DNA from: Acetobacter cerevisiae
GTDB taxonomy: Bacteria; Pseudomonadota; Alphaproteobacteria; Acetobacterales; Acetobacteraceae
Reading direction: 5' to 3'
Assembly (NCBI RefSeq): GCF_001580535.1
Contig: NZ_LHZA01000157.1
Location: 62,001-126,000, forward strand
DNA: 64,000 nt
Numbering within the stretch: position 1 is the first letter of the stretch; the number at the start of each line of letters is the position of its first letter. The notes under the pieces were generated by a model, which was given only the letters and a program-made list of their open reading frames with translations, did no database searches and had not been told where the DNA came from. Shown here in pieces: positions 54,639-64,000 of the stretch. Both the position numbers and the translations under genes were made by a program.

Positions 54639-55628
54639 CTATTTTTCGCTATCAAGGACGGCCATTTGTTTTGAGTTGTAGCGCTCTCCAGCCGCGGCAT
54701 CTCTGGGAACGGCCTGTTCAATCAGAGCTAAATCGTCGGGTGTCAGGTTGAAATCAAGCGCACCAACAGCTTCAGAAAGCCTGTCACGCCTGCGAGCGCC
54801 CACAAGCGGTATGATGTCATCACCCTGAGTTGCGACCCATGCAATGGCGAGCTGGGCTACTGTTGTCCCTTTGCGGTGTGCAATGTCTCGCAACGCTTCG
54901 ACAAGGGCGAGATTTCTCTCGACATTTCCTTCCTGAAAGCGGGGGCTATGGACACGGAAATCTCCCGGCCCCGTGGCACCCTGCCAATGTCCGCTAATCA
55001 AACCGCGTGCAAGCACCCCGTATGCGGTAATACCGATCCCAAGCTCTCGGCAGACTGGAAGAATTGCGTCCTCAATGCCACGCGAGATGAGCGAATACTC
55101 AATTTGAAGATCGCTGATCGGGTGGACGGAAGCAGCGCGTCGAATGGTTTCCGGACCGACTTCTGAGAGGCCGATATGCCGAACATAGCCAGCCTGAACC
55201 ATGTCTGCGATGGCACCGATTGTCTCTTCAATAGGGACAGCCGGGTCTAATCTGGCTGGCCGGTAGATATCGATATGGTCAAGCCCCAGCCGTTGCAGAG
55301 TGTAGGCCAGGAAGTTCTTTACGGCTGCGGGGCGTGCGTCGTACGAGCCCCAGTTGCCGGCCGGATCCCTCATCGCACCAAACTTGACGCTGACAAGAAA
55401 GCGGTCGCGCGGGATCTCTTTGAGGGCTTCACCAATCAGCATTTCATTATGGCCCATGCCATAGAAATCACCAGTATCGAGAAGCGTGATGCCGGCTTCG
55501 AGCGCGGCATGGATGGTGGCGATACTCTCATGGCGGTCTGTCGGCCCATACATACCGGACATGCTCATGCAGCCAAGGCCAAGTTCCGAGACATACGGGC
55601 CGTTCACACCAAGTTTTCGCAAATGCAT
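54639..55628 (-). CDS. Aldo/keto reductase with altered catalytic tetrad
   Basis: A 329-residue (beta/alpha)8 NADPH-type oxidoreductase. Asp51, Tyr56 and Lys82 of the tetrad are present (LLDTGDFYG, VSVKFG). The fourth residue, normally His in a YxxHRxD segment, is Ala125 (IYRPARLDP). The NADPH-binding end is present as IPLVGARRRDRLSEAV. Loss of the His occurs in a subgroup of aldo/keto reductases and may change activity. It is a single gene; codon use looks slightly less GC-rich than its neighbours, which might reflect transfer, but this is only an impression. Confidence 0.85.
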   Translation of the reverse strand: MHLRKLGVNGPYVSELGLGCMSMSGMYGPTDRHESIATIHAALEAGITLLDTGDFYGMGHNEMLIGEALKEIPRDRFLVSVKFGAMRDPAGNWGSYDARPAAVKNFLAYTLQRLGLDHIDIYRPARLDPAVPIEETIGAIADMVQAGYVRHIGLSEVGPETIRRAASVHPISDLQIEYSLISRGIEDAILPVCRELGIGITAYGVLARGLISGHWQGATGPGDFRVHSPRFQEGNVERNLALVEALRDIAHRKGTTVAQLAIAWVATQGDDIIPLVGARRRDRLSEAVGALDFNLTPDDLALIEQAVPRDAAAGERYNSKQMAVLDSEK

Positions 55629-55817
55629 AATCGGAAAAATTCCTCTGTTTAAAGGCGCGTCATACAGAAGTGGTTCATTTCTGTGGGCGCTGAGTTTGTA
55701 ATGGGGTGTGTGCTGCTCGTTTCAAGCACTGGTGGTCGATTCTGTGTGGTAGTGCGCTATTGCCGTGACTTGTAGCTGTCGGGACGGGCAGCGTCGGGAG
55801 GAAGGTGTTCCCCGTGC

Positions 55818-56645
55818 TCAGAGAGCCTTCCACAAAGCAATATTATCAAAGCCGTAAGCGGGCAGGGCTTTGATGAGGGCCGCGCTGTCTGGTGGTTCGG
55901 CCGTGAACCATGCGCGGGTGGCTTCCGGTAGGGGCGTGCAGTCAGGCAGGGGGCTGAGAATGGTTGCAGTGTGGCGGGCGACTGCCTCTGCCGGGTCCAG
56001 CCATGTAATGCCGGGGGGGGAAACGGCCCGGAGTTGGTCCAGCACGAAGGTATAATGCGTGCAGCCGAGACCGACCGTATCAAGCTCAGCGGAGCAGTCA
56101 CGGGTGAACAGGCCGTTGATTTCGGCTCTGATGTCGTCATCCGGCACAGCATAGCCTCGAAAAACCCGCTCCGCGCAGGCAGCAAGCCCCGGCGCGGCAT
56201 GGGCAATCAGCGTGCAGTCAGGCGCGTAGAGCGCCTGCAACGTGCTCAGGTATGGGCGCTTGGTGGTGGCACGTGTGGCCAGCAGGCCGATGACGTGGGT
56301 TTTTGTTGTGCGGGCGGCCCAGCGAATGGGGGGCACGCAGCCGATAAACGGCACATCGGGACAGGCGATGCGCAGCGCATCCAGCGCCAGTGTGCTGGCG
56401 GTGTTGCAGGCCACAACAACAGCTTGCGGGCGCAGGCGTTGAATGGCGTCGGAAAGCAGGGAGACGATGCGGTTCGTCAGGAAGGCATCATCCTGCTCGC
56501 CGTACGGAAAAACCGCCGTATCTGCCAGATAGCTGACGGAGACGGCGGGGCAGAGTGTGCGAATCGCCCTGACAATCCCCAGCCCCCCAATTCCGGAATC
56601 AAATGCCAGAATATGCCGGGGGCTGGAAAAAGCAGGGGTGGTCAT
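55818..56645 (-). CDS. murI: Glutamate racemase
   Basis: This enzyme makes D-glutamate for peptidoglycan. The 275-residue protein has the FDSGIGGLGI start (Asp16, Ser17), the first catalytic Cys80 in VVACNTAST and the second, Cys195, in GLGCTHYTF. It lies 12 bases downstream of pyrE on the same strand, so the two are probably one operon although their pathways differ. Confidence 0.93.
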   Translation of the reverse strand: MTTPAFSSPRHILAFDSGIGGLGIVRAIRTLCPAVSVSYLADTAVFPYGEQDDAFLTNRIVSLLSDAIQRLRPQAVVVACNTASTLALDALRIACPDVPFIGCVPPIRWAARTTKTHVIGLLATRATTKRPYLSTLQALYAPDCTLIAHAAPGLAACAERVFRGYAVPDDDIRAEINGLFTRDCSAELDTVGLGCTHYTFVLDQLRAVSPPGITWLDPAEAVARHTATILSPLPDCTPLPEATRAWFTAEPPDSAALIKALPAYGFDNIALWKAL

Positions 56646-56657
56646 GGAACGCTGAAC

Positions 56658-57419
56658 TCAGGCAGGCTTGTCTTTGTTCGCCTTGAAGGCTGCGGCTTCT
56701 TCCAGACTGCCCACGCCACCGTGGCGAGCAGACCATGCAGCCGGGTTTTCAAGAAAGCGCCGCACTTCTGCCGCAGCTTCTTCCGAGAAGTAAGGACGCG
56801 TTGAACAGGCTTCCAGCACATCCCACCATGTGCACAGGGCGTGCAGGGAGATGTTCATGTTCGTCAGAGACTGATGAGCCCCCGGGAAGACCCCGTAATA
56901 GAAGATGACAAAAGCATGATTGATCAGCGCACCAGCATTCCGCAGCGCATTGGCAAAAGCAACCTTGGAGGCGCCATCCGTGGTGAGATCTTCCACCAGC
57001 AGGGTGCGCATGTTTTCCGGCACATCGCCTTCAATCTGGGCGTTGCGGCCAAAGCCTTTGGGCTTTTTGCGGACATAGGCCATGGGCAGCATCATGCGGT
57101 CAGCCATCCATGCCGCGAAGGGAATGCCTGCGGTTTCCCCGCCCACAACGGCGTCGATGCTTTCATACCCCACATGACGGCCGATTTTTTCCACACCCAG
57201 TTCCATGATCTTGGCGCGGGCGCGGGGGAAGAAGATGATGCGGCGGCAGTCGATATAAACAGGGGACTTCCAGCCTGAGGTCAGCGTGTAAGGCTCTTCC
57301 GGGCGAAAGTTGATGGCTTTGATTTCCAGCAGCAGACGTGCCGTGCACAGGGCCGCATCGCGATCCCAGTCGCTGGTCTCGCCAGAATGAGGGGCGACCA
57401 GGTTTGCGGGTGACGTCAT
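56658..57419 (-). CDS. pyrE: Orotate phosphoribosyltransferase
   Basis: This enzyme of pyrimidine synthesis joins orotate to PRPP to give OMP. The 253-residue protein has TLTSGWKSPVYIDCR, VVGGETAGIPFAAW, VRKKPKGFGRNAQIEG and the PRPP loop TLLVEDLTTDGASK. It has a longer C-terminus than the ~213-residue enterobacterial form, ending in a Lys/Ala-rich tail. It is divergent from the ELM1-type gene. Confidence 0.93.
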   Translation of the reverse strand: MTSPANLVAPHSGETSDWDRDAALCTARLLLEIKAINFRPEEPYTLTSGWKSPVYIDCRRIIFFPRARAKIMELGVEKIGRHVGYESIDAVVGGETAGIPFAAWMADRMMLPMAYVRKKPKGFGRNAQIEGDVPENMRTLLVEDLTTDGASKVAFANALRNAGALINHAFVIFYYGVFPGAHQSLTNMNISLHALCTWWDVLEACSTRPYFSEEAAAEVRRFLENPAAWSARHGGVGSLEEAAAFKANKDKPA

Positions 57420-57521
57420 GAAGCGCTTCCTTGATTATGGCGGTTGGAATTTGCTTTGGCATAGCCCCCGGCGCTGTGAAAATCTATGCTTCATCTCAGT
57501 CTTGCGTGCCGGAATGAGAAA

Positions 57522-58445
57522 ATGACCTTCTCTGTAACAAAGTTGGCGCCTGTCTGGGTGGTAGAGACTACCGTTGGGTCCGAGCCGGGACCGGCCTATG
57601 TGCTGGCCTCCCGCTTGGGCTGCCTGTTCCGGCGGGTGCGGATGGAAATGCTCGCACTCGATTCGTTTCTGGAAGGACGGCGAGAGCCGGGGCTGATCCT
57701 CACGTCCGGCTGGCGCTCGGGCTATGCGGCCCTCAAAGCCGCGCGTCGGGCCGGGTGCCCCGTGGTGTGGTGTGTGCGGCATGAAGGCCGGTCTGCGCCC
57801 ATGCTGCGCTCCATGCCGTTTGATCTGGTGGTTGCGCCATCTCCCGCCGCCCCCACGGCCAAATTCTGCCCAACGCTCGGGCCAATGACGATTGTCTCAC
57901 CCGCTCTGCTGGCCCGTGCAGGCAAGGCCTGGCAGGAGCGGCTGGAGCATCTGCCGCATCCGCGCATGACGGTTCTTGTGGGGGCACAGGCCTACCGCAC
58001 GCAGGAAGAGGCTTTGTTGCATGGCAAAAAGCTGGCGGGGCTGGTTAACCGACAAGGGGGCTCTGTGCTGCTGGTGGTGCGCGATGACAGCAAACCGGAC
58101 CTGACGGACGCTTTTATCACCGGGCTGTCCGACACCTTCCTGCTCGTCTGGCGGCAGGGGGAGCCGGATGAAGATCCGCTTCTTGGCTTTATGGCCTGCT
58201 CAGACTGTGTGGTGGTGGGCGGTGGCGATGTGGCCATGCTGGCGGAAGTCTGTGTGGCGGATCGGCCGGTTTTCCTGATGGAGCGTGAGCAGGATTTGCG
58301 CGGTGTGCGCGGACGTGTGGCGCGCCGTTTAATAGAAGACGGGCATGTGCGCGTTTTGACCGACAGTCTTTCACCCTGGCCCCGGCAGGTGCTGGATGAA
58401 GCAGGCCGTGTGGCGGCTATTTTAAGAAGTCGATGGGCCTTATAG
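57522..58445 (+). CDS. ELM1/GtrOC1 family protein (mitochondrial fission ELM1-like)
   Basis: A protein of about 307 residues of the ELM1 (DUF1022) family, which has a glycosyltransferase-B-like fold: EPGPAYVLASRLGC near the start, LILTSGWRSGYAALKAAR, and the later VVVGGGDVAMLAEVCVADRPVFL, where a sugar-nucleotide would bind. Bacterial members are usually near lipid A or cell-envelope genes; their reaction is not settled. The ATG at 57522 follows GGAATGAG; an extension to 57486 is unlikely. Confidence 0.82.
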   Translation: MTFSVTKLAPVWVVETTVGSEPGPAYVLASRLGCLFRRVRMEMLALDSFLEGRREPGLILTSGWRSGYAALKAARRAGCPVVWCVRHEGRSAPMLRSMPFDLVVAPSPAAPTAKFCPTLGPMTIVSPALLARAGKAWQERLEHLPHPRMTVLVGAQAYRTQEEALLHGKKLAGLVNRQGGSVLLVVRDDSKPDLTDAFITGLSDTFLLVWRQGEPDEDPLLGFMACSDCVVVGGGDVAMLAEVCVADRPVFLMEREQDLRGVRGRVARRLIEDGHVRVLTDSLSPWPRQVLDEAGRVAAILRSRWAL

Positions 58446-58518
58446 CAGCGCGAAGGCTGTATTATGAGGCATGTAAAAACTTGTGATCAGAATAAGGGCT
58501 CTGGAGACGCATTGTGCC

Positions 58519-58547
58519 TTGCATATTGAGTGGAATTGGCGTCTAAT
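58519..58547 (+). promoter_or_regulatory. Likely promoter of the 79-residue protein gene
   Basis: TTGCAT (58519-58524) and TCTAAT (58542-58547, 5 of 6 matches to the -10) are 17 bases apart, placing a start site about 33 bases before the GTG at 58587. Confidence 0.4.
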
Positions 58548-58586
58548 CTGAGTTGTTGAGAGTGATTATTAATTAAGGATAGTGCT

Positions 58587-58826
58587 GTGGCTGTTGAACT
58601 AAGTCGGATCGCGCGTAAATGCGAGCGAGCTGTCGTCACGGCGTATCAGGAGTTACGCGAAGTCGGCACTGAGGATGTGACCGCTTTCCATGCCTGCACA
58701 ACTCTGTATCGCATTCATCATCCTGAAGCGTCTTTGAATGAAGCCCGTCGTCTGGTCTCTGAATGGATTGATCATCACGTCGTGCGTGAGTCGAAGGCCC
58801 CCACCAAAGGGTGTGACTGCGACTAA
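58587..58826 (+). CDS. Conserved-looking hypothetical protein (79 residues)
   Basis: A 79-residue soluble protein beginning MAVELSRIARKCERAVVTAY, probably helical through the middle (ASLNEARRLVSEWIDHHVV), with a C-terminal KGCDCD that places two Cys and two Asp at the very end. The GTG start has AAGGA 7 bases upstream, a promoter match before it, and a good terminator after it, so it looks like a real single-gene unit. No family recognised. Confidence 0.65.
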   Translation: MAVELSRIARKCERAVVTAYQELREVGTEDVTAFHACTTLYRIHHPEASLNEARRLVSEWIDHHVVRESKAPTKGCDCD

Positions 58827-58868
58827 TCCACTCAGCCGATAAGGCAGAGTGTTGCGCGTTTAGGAGAG

Positions 58869-58900
58869 GTCAGATCGGGGTGCCCGGTCTGGCTTTTTTT
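58869..58900 (+). terminator. Terminator of the 79-residue protein gene
   Basis: GTCAGATCGGG and CCCGGTCTGGC pair over 11 positions (two wobbles) within 58869-58893, followed by seven T residues. Confidence 0.85.
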
Positions 58901-58984
58901 ATTGGCGCATGACTAAAGGGTTTCAGACTATTTCTGAAAAATGCTCTTTAGATTTTTGTTTTTAAATAAAAAATTGAGAAATGA

Positions 58985-59161
58985 CAGGGGGCTAATGCTG
59001 AGGGACGTCTCCCTTTGGTAGAGAGGTGCGCTCAGGCTTTGGCTGCTGGTGCTGTCTGGAAAGATGCGCGTGGGAAGCCGTTTGAGCCTGTCGGCGTGCA
59101 TCTCACTCAGGCATGGCTATGGAGCCGCCATGCTCTTTACTTGGGTGTTCCTGAAGTGTGA
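58985..59161 (+). pseudogene. Coding-like remnant without a start codon
   Basis: An open stretch of about 58 codons ends at a TGA (59159-59161). It reads like real protein (AAGAVWKDARGKPFEPVGVH, then LTQAWLWSRHALYLGVPEV), with codon use like the neighbouring genes. The upstream side is very AT-rich, contains a TTTCAGA/TCTGAAA inverted repeat (58921-58939), and offers no ATG or ribosome site. It looks like the 3' end of a gene whose front was lost. I do not recognise the family. Confidence 0.35.
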
Positions 59162-59212
59162 GAAACCACTGGCACGCAGTGCGCTCGGATTGGTCTTAGG
59201 GACTTTAAAGGC

Positions 59213-59251
59213 ATTTTGCGCCTGAATGCTTTCGCATTGCAGGCGCAAAAT
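59213..59251 (-). terminator. Long hairpin after the citrate synthase gene
   Basis: On the minus strand a 12-base-pair stem (ATTTTGCGCCTG with its complement) is extended by AATGC/GCATT after one bulged base and capped by a GAAA tetraloop. It begins 38 bases past the stop. The T-rich part is short and lies partly inside the stem, so it may act as terminator or 3' stabiliser. Confidence 0.65.
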
Positions 59252-59288
59252 CCGTCGATCGTTTTAAACGGTGAGGCTCGGAAGAGCC

Positions 59289-60599
59289 TTAGCGTTTGTC
59301 GAGTGCTACAAAGTCTCTCTGGGGTGAGCCGGTATAGAGCTGGCGGGGGCGGCAGATGCGCTGGCCCGGCTCTTCGATCATTTCCTTCCACTGGCTGACC
59401 CAGCCGGTGGTACGAGCCACGGCAAACAGTACGGTGAACATGCTGGTGGGAATGCCCATGGCTTTCAGGATAATGCCTGAATAGAAATCGACATTCGGAT
59501 AGAGTTTCCGCTGGACGAAATAGTCGTCATTGATCGCAATTTTCTCAAGCTCGATCGCCAGATCCAGCAGCGGGTCATCCTTAATGCCGAGTTCACCCAG
59601 CACTTCGTGACAGGTCTGCTGCATGATCTTCGCGCGCGGGTCGAAGTTCTTGTATACGCGGTGGCCAAAGCCCATCAGCTTCACGCCGCTGGATTTGTCT
59701 TTCACCTTGGCGATGAAGTCGGGGATGTTTTCCTTGCTGCCAATGCTGGCCAGCATTTTCAGAACAGCCTCGTTCGCGCCGCCATGCGCAGGCCCCCACA
59801 GGGCGGCAATGCCTGCGGAAATACAGGCAAACGGGTTAGCGCCGGTGGAGCCGGCCATCCGCACGGTGGATGTGGAAGCATTCTGCTCATGGTCTGCATG
59901 CAGGATCAGGATCCGGTTCATGGCGCGGGCCAGAACGGGGTTGATCTTGTAGGGTTCGGACACGCGCGCGAACATCATGGAGAGGAAATTCTCCGCGTAG
60001 TTCAGATCATTACGCGGATAAATGAAGGCCTCACCCTGCGTGTATTTATAAGCCCATGCCGCGATGGTCGGGATTTTGGCGATCAGCCGCATGGCCGCGA
60101 GGTCACGGTTGGACTTGATCGCAATATCACTGGCGTCTGGGTAGAACGCGGAGAGCGCGCCAACCGTGCCACACAGGATGGCCATGGGGTGGGCATCGCG
60201 CCGGAAACCGTTGAAGAAATTCCGGATCTGCTCATGCAGCAGAGTGTGATTGGTCAGGGTTTTGGAGAATTTCTGGAAGTCGCCTTCGTTCGGCAGTTCA
60301 CCATTCAGAAGCAGGTAGATGACTTCCTCATAGGAGGCATTTTCCGCAAGCTGGGCAATGGGATAGCCGCGATGCAGGAGAACGCCCTTGTCCCCGTCGA
60401 TAAACGTGATTTTGCTGGAACAGGATGCTGTTTCGCCATAGCCGGGGTCGTAGGTGAAAACGCCCATCTCGGCCGGGAGCTTGCGGATATCGACAACATC
60501 CGGTCCGATTGTGCCGGAAAGGACCGGGAGTTCAGCCGTCCGCCCACCGAGTGACAGGGTTGCGTTAGACCGCTGACCTTCATTCTGCGATGCGCTCAT
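59289..60599 (-). CDS. gltA: Citrate synthase (AarA-like)
   Basis: This enzyme condenses acetyl-CoA and oxaloacetate. The 436-residue hexameric-type chain has the active-site His regions [20 protein letters not shown] and [17 protein letters not shown], the [15 protein letters not shown] segment, and the catalytic Asp near [13 protein letters not shown]. In Acetobacter aceti the equivalent gene (aarA) is needed for acetate resistance. Here aarC lies about 2 kb away on the other strand, with three unrelated genes between. Confidence 0.95.
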   Translation of the reverse strand: MSASQNEGQRSNATLSLGGRTAELPVLSGTIGPDVVDIRKLPAEMGVFTYDPGYGETASCSSKITFIDGDKGVLLHRGYPIAQLAENASYEEVIYLLLNGELPNEGDFQKFSKTLTNHTLLHEQIRNFFNGFRRDAHPMAILCGTVGALSAFYPDASDIAIKSNRDLAAMRLIAKIPTIAAWAYKYTQGEAFIYPRNDLNYAENFLSMMFARVSEPYKINPVLARAMNRILILHADHEQNASTSTVRMAGSTGANPFACISAGIAALWGPAHGGANEAVLKMLASIGSKENIPDFIAKVKDKSSGVKLMGFGHRVYKNFDPRAKIMQQTCHEVLGELGIKDDPLLDLAIELEKIAINDDYFVQRKLYPNVDFYSGIILKAMGIPTSMFTVLFAVARTTGWVSQWKEMIEEPGQRICRPRQLYTGSPQRDFVALDKR

Positions 60600-60750
60600 G
60601 ATCTTTCCTTCTGCATTGTAGAGCCGCTGCCAGACTGGCGGCCTGCTGTCTGATTCTTGTCCCCGATCCAGAAAGAAACAGGAAGCAGGTGGGCGATAAA
60701 CCGCGCGTTATCAAAAAGGATCATGCTCAGAAAACTGCGCTTTCTGCGCC

Positions 60751-61278
60751 TTAGGGTCGCGCGAATGTGTCCAAAGTCAGGCTTTTCTCATCGCACTGAT
60801 CCCAGCGCGACGCGTCGTCTGCAATTTCAGAGCCCCACATATGGAAGACGGCCAGTGAGGCTGTTGCGAATCCCTGATCCAGCACGTCCGCCTGATCATC
60901 CAGCCAGCGGGCGAGGGCGGAAATGCCGGGGTTATGCCCAATCAGCAGCACAGTGCGGGCTTCAGCCGGCGCTTGCCGGATGCGCTCCAGCAGAGCGGAC
61001 GGTGGGGCTTCATAAATATCGGGGCAGAACTGGGTGGGCAGTGCGGGCGGCGGCTGGAAAGGCTCCAGCCCGGCCAGTGTCTCCCGCGTGCGGCGGGCGG
61101 GGCTGCACAGAATAAGGTCCGGGGCCAGAGCGTTCGCCCGGAGCCATGCGCCGCATCGGCTGGCGGCAAGCCGTCCTTCGGCTGTCAGCGGGCGGGCCAG
61201 ATCGGCCTGTTCGCTAAAATCGCCCCCGGGAGGGCTGGCAGCTTCCGCATGCCGCAGCAGAAGGAGGCGGCGCGTCAC
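60751..61278 (-). CDS. SixA-type phosphohistidine phosphatase
   Basis: A 175-residue member of the histidine phosphatase superfamily, with the catalytic LLLLRHAEA motif at the N-terminus, CSPARRTRETL and the second His in LIGHNPGISALARWL. SixA enzymes dephosphorylate His on phosphotransfer proteins; the target here is unknown. The start is a GTG that overlaps the chorismate mutase stop by 4 bases (GTGA). Confidence 0.85.
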   Translation of the reverse strand: MTRRLLLLRHAEAASPPGGDFSEQADLARPLTAEGRLAASRCGAWLRANALAPDLILCSPARRTRETLAGLEPFQPPPALPTQFCPDIYEAPPSALLERIRQAPAEARTVLLIGHNPGISALARWLDDQADVLDQGFATASLAVFHMWGSEIADDASRWDQCDEKSLTLDTFARP

Positions 61279-61601
61279 TTTGTAGTCGATTCGGAAGACT
61301 GTTTTGCAATCGCCTCGTGATGGCGAATGACTTCATGGATAATGAAGTTCAGAAACTTCTCGGCAAAATCGGGGTCCAGATGGGCCTCTTCCGCCAGCGT
61401 GCGCAGGCGGGTGATCTGGCGGGATTCTCTGGCCGGGTCGGCCGGCGGCATCCCATAGCGGGCTTTGAGCGCGCCGACGGCTTTGGTGCAGCGGAAGCGT
61501 TCTGCCAGCATGGCAACAAGGGCAGCGTCGATATTGTCGATGCTGCGACGGAGGTCCAGCAGGGCATCAGTCGGGGTGGGCTGGTCGGTCACGGTTTGCA
61601 C
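61275..61601 (-). CDS. Chorismate mutase (AroQ class)
   Basis: A 108-residue all-helical protein with the pattern of monofunctional AroQ mutases: DLRRSIDNIDAALVAMLAER at the start, the Lys of CTKAVGALKARYGMP, DPARESRQITRLR, and the C-terminal FLNFIIHEVIRHHEAIA. It turns chorismate into prephenate for Phe and Tyr synthesis. No fused dehydratase is present. It is translationally coupled to the downstream SixA gene. Confidence 0.88.
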   Translation of the reverse strand: MQTVTDQPTPTDALLDLRRSIDNIDAALVAMLAERFRCTKAVGALKARYGMPPADPARESRQITRLRTLAEEAHLDPDFAEKFLNFIIHEVIRHHEAIAKQSSESTTK

Positions 61602-61657
61602 GGTTCTTCGTTTCTGTTTCTATTTCGTAATATACAAGACTGGTTCGCGCAAGACTA

Positions 61658-62401
61658 TTACACTGCGGAGCCAGAATCTTCCATAAAGTTAGCTGGTACA
61701 TCCAGCCAGGCGAGGTGGCCGCCTTTTCCCGCACCCGTATCCGTAAAGATAGCCTGCCCCCCGGCACGGCCGGGGATAGTCAGCGGGCAGCCGTTGGTGG
61801 AGCGTTGGTCATGCCCGCAATATACGGTGTAGCCGGTGGGGATGTGGTTGACCCAGTTCAGGCAACGTTCGGGAAAGCCGTCTTTCTGCACTCTGCTGGT
61901 AGTTTCCCCAAACAAGGCGCGGGAGAGCAGAAAGGTCACGCGGCCTAATGCGGGGGGAGGCGGTTCCATCAGCATGCGCACATCAAAGGCCCCATGCACA
62001 AACAGCATCCGGCCCAGAACCAGCCAGGCCGGGGCTGGTTCCAGCATATCCAGCGCGAACTCCAGCACATCCGCGTTTTCTGGCTGGTGGAGCTGCGCCA
62101 TTGTGGCTTCCAGCGGCGGGTCGGGCCGCAGCTTTTTGCCCAGCAGCGCGCGGCCCAGCTTGCGGTCATGGTTGCCTATCAGAAACAGGCCGCGTCCTTC
62201 GCGCATCACGTCATGCATCAGGCGCAGTACGCCGGCACTGTCCGGCCCGTAATCTACAAGATCACCAAGCTGGATAATAAAGCGGTCCGTGGCAACGGCG
62301 TGGCGGAAGGCCTGTAAATCTCCATGCACGTCTCCCACAATGCGGAGTCCTTTCCGCATTGCCGCTTTCACGTTTTCGTCAAGGAAGAGGCTCGTGTGCA
62401 T
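61658..62401 (-). CDS. PPP-family metallophosphoesterase
   Basis: A 247-residue protein with the four dinuclear-metal motifs of PPP phosphatases: GDVHGD, GDLVDYGPDS, GNHDRK and the later Hs in VHGAFD and CGHDQRS. It could be a protein phosphatase or a diadenosine tetraphosphatase-like enzyme; sequence alone does not decide. It is divergent from aarC, sharing a 265-base promoter region. Confidence 0.85.
   Translation of the reverse strand: MHTSLFLDENVKAAMRKGLRIVGDVHGDLQAFRHAVATDRFIIQLGDLVDYGPDSAGVLRLMHDVMREGRGLFLIGNHDRKLGRALLGKKLRPDPPLEATMAQLHQPENADVLEFALDMLEPAPAWLVLGRMLFVHGAFDVRMLMEPPPPALGRVTFLLSRALFGETTSRVQKDGFPERCLNWVNHIPTGYTVYCGHDQRSTNGCPLTIPGRAGGQAIFTDTGAGKGGHLAWLDVPANFMEDSGSAV

Positions 62402-64000
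<1,599 letters not shown>

Overview
The window looks like a chromosomal segment of an acetic acid bacterium (Acetobacteraceae, most likely Acetobacter or a close relative). The strongest pointers are a succinyl-CoA:acetate CoA-transferase of the AarC type next to a proteobacterial citrate synthase, a three-subunit membrane aldehyde dehydrogenase (molybdopterin, 2Fe-2S and three-haem cytochrome c subunits), a mannitol-2-dehydrogenase-family enzyme, and alphaproteobacterial markers (DUF1013/TrcR, ELM1, two DUF465 proteins). Base composition is moderately GC-rich and even, apart from short AT-rich intergenic stretches. Nearly everything is core genome. I see no rRNA, tRNA, CRISPR array, insertion sequence or prophage.

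Layout. 1-3.1 kb: end of a hybrid sensor kinase, then a tightly overlapped hslV-hslU-sufE operon. 3.3-7.5 kb (minus): aldehyde dehydrogenase operon. 7.8-9.3 kb (minus): polyol dehydrogenase. 9.6-15 kb: rpmI-rplT, pheS-pheT, PstS-like protein. 15.1-21.6 kb (minus): a beta-helix/Hint surface protein, then fumC followed by a His-rich small lipoprotein, a 53-residue membrane protein and an orphan oligopeptide-binding protein. 21.9-27.5 kb: a CPA1 antiporter with a cyclic-nucleotide-fold tail, an aldehyde dehydrogenase divergent from its probable TetR regulator, and HdeD. 27.8-30 kb: rpsD and prfC. 30-38 kb (minus): MFS exporter with a Nudix-like protein, isocitrate dehydrogenase, aminopeptidase P, prmA and pcrA. 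38.3-42 kb: a tandem RadC pair, then purK-purE-DUF465. 42-48 kb: TrcR, Hsp20 with a probable RNA thermometer, rpmE, mscL, a small lipoprotein, secF-secD. 48-54.6 kb: a Gfo/Idh oxidoreductase, nrdA-nrdB behind NrdR-like boxes, a tRNA methyltransferase and a polyprenyl diphosphate synthase. 54.6-64 kb: aldo/keto reductase, murI-pyrE, ELM1 protein, citrate synthase, a chorismate mutase-SixA pair, a PPP-type phosphatase and the start of aarC, which runs off the window.

How the genes fit together. The aldehyde dehydrogenase complex would oxidise acetaldehyde to acetate at the periplasmic face. AarC with citrate synthase, isocitrate dehydrogenase and fumarase gives the acetate-consuming TCA branch typical of acetate-resistant acetic acid bacteria. 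HslVU, Hsp20, HdeD, MscL and the antiporter fit life under acid, ethanol and osmotic stress. The least explained parts are the tandem RadC pair (one copy has lost its metal site), the beta-helix/Hint protein, the small lipoprotein/membrane-protein cassette upstream of the orphan binding protein, and a short coding remnant between 58.9 and 59.2 kb.
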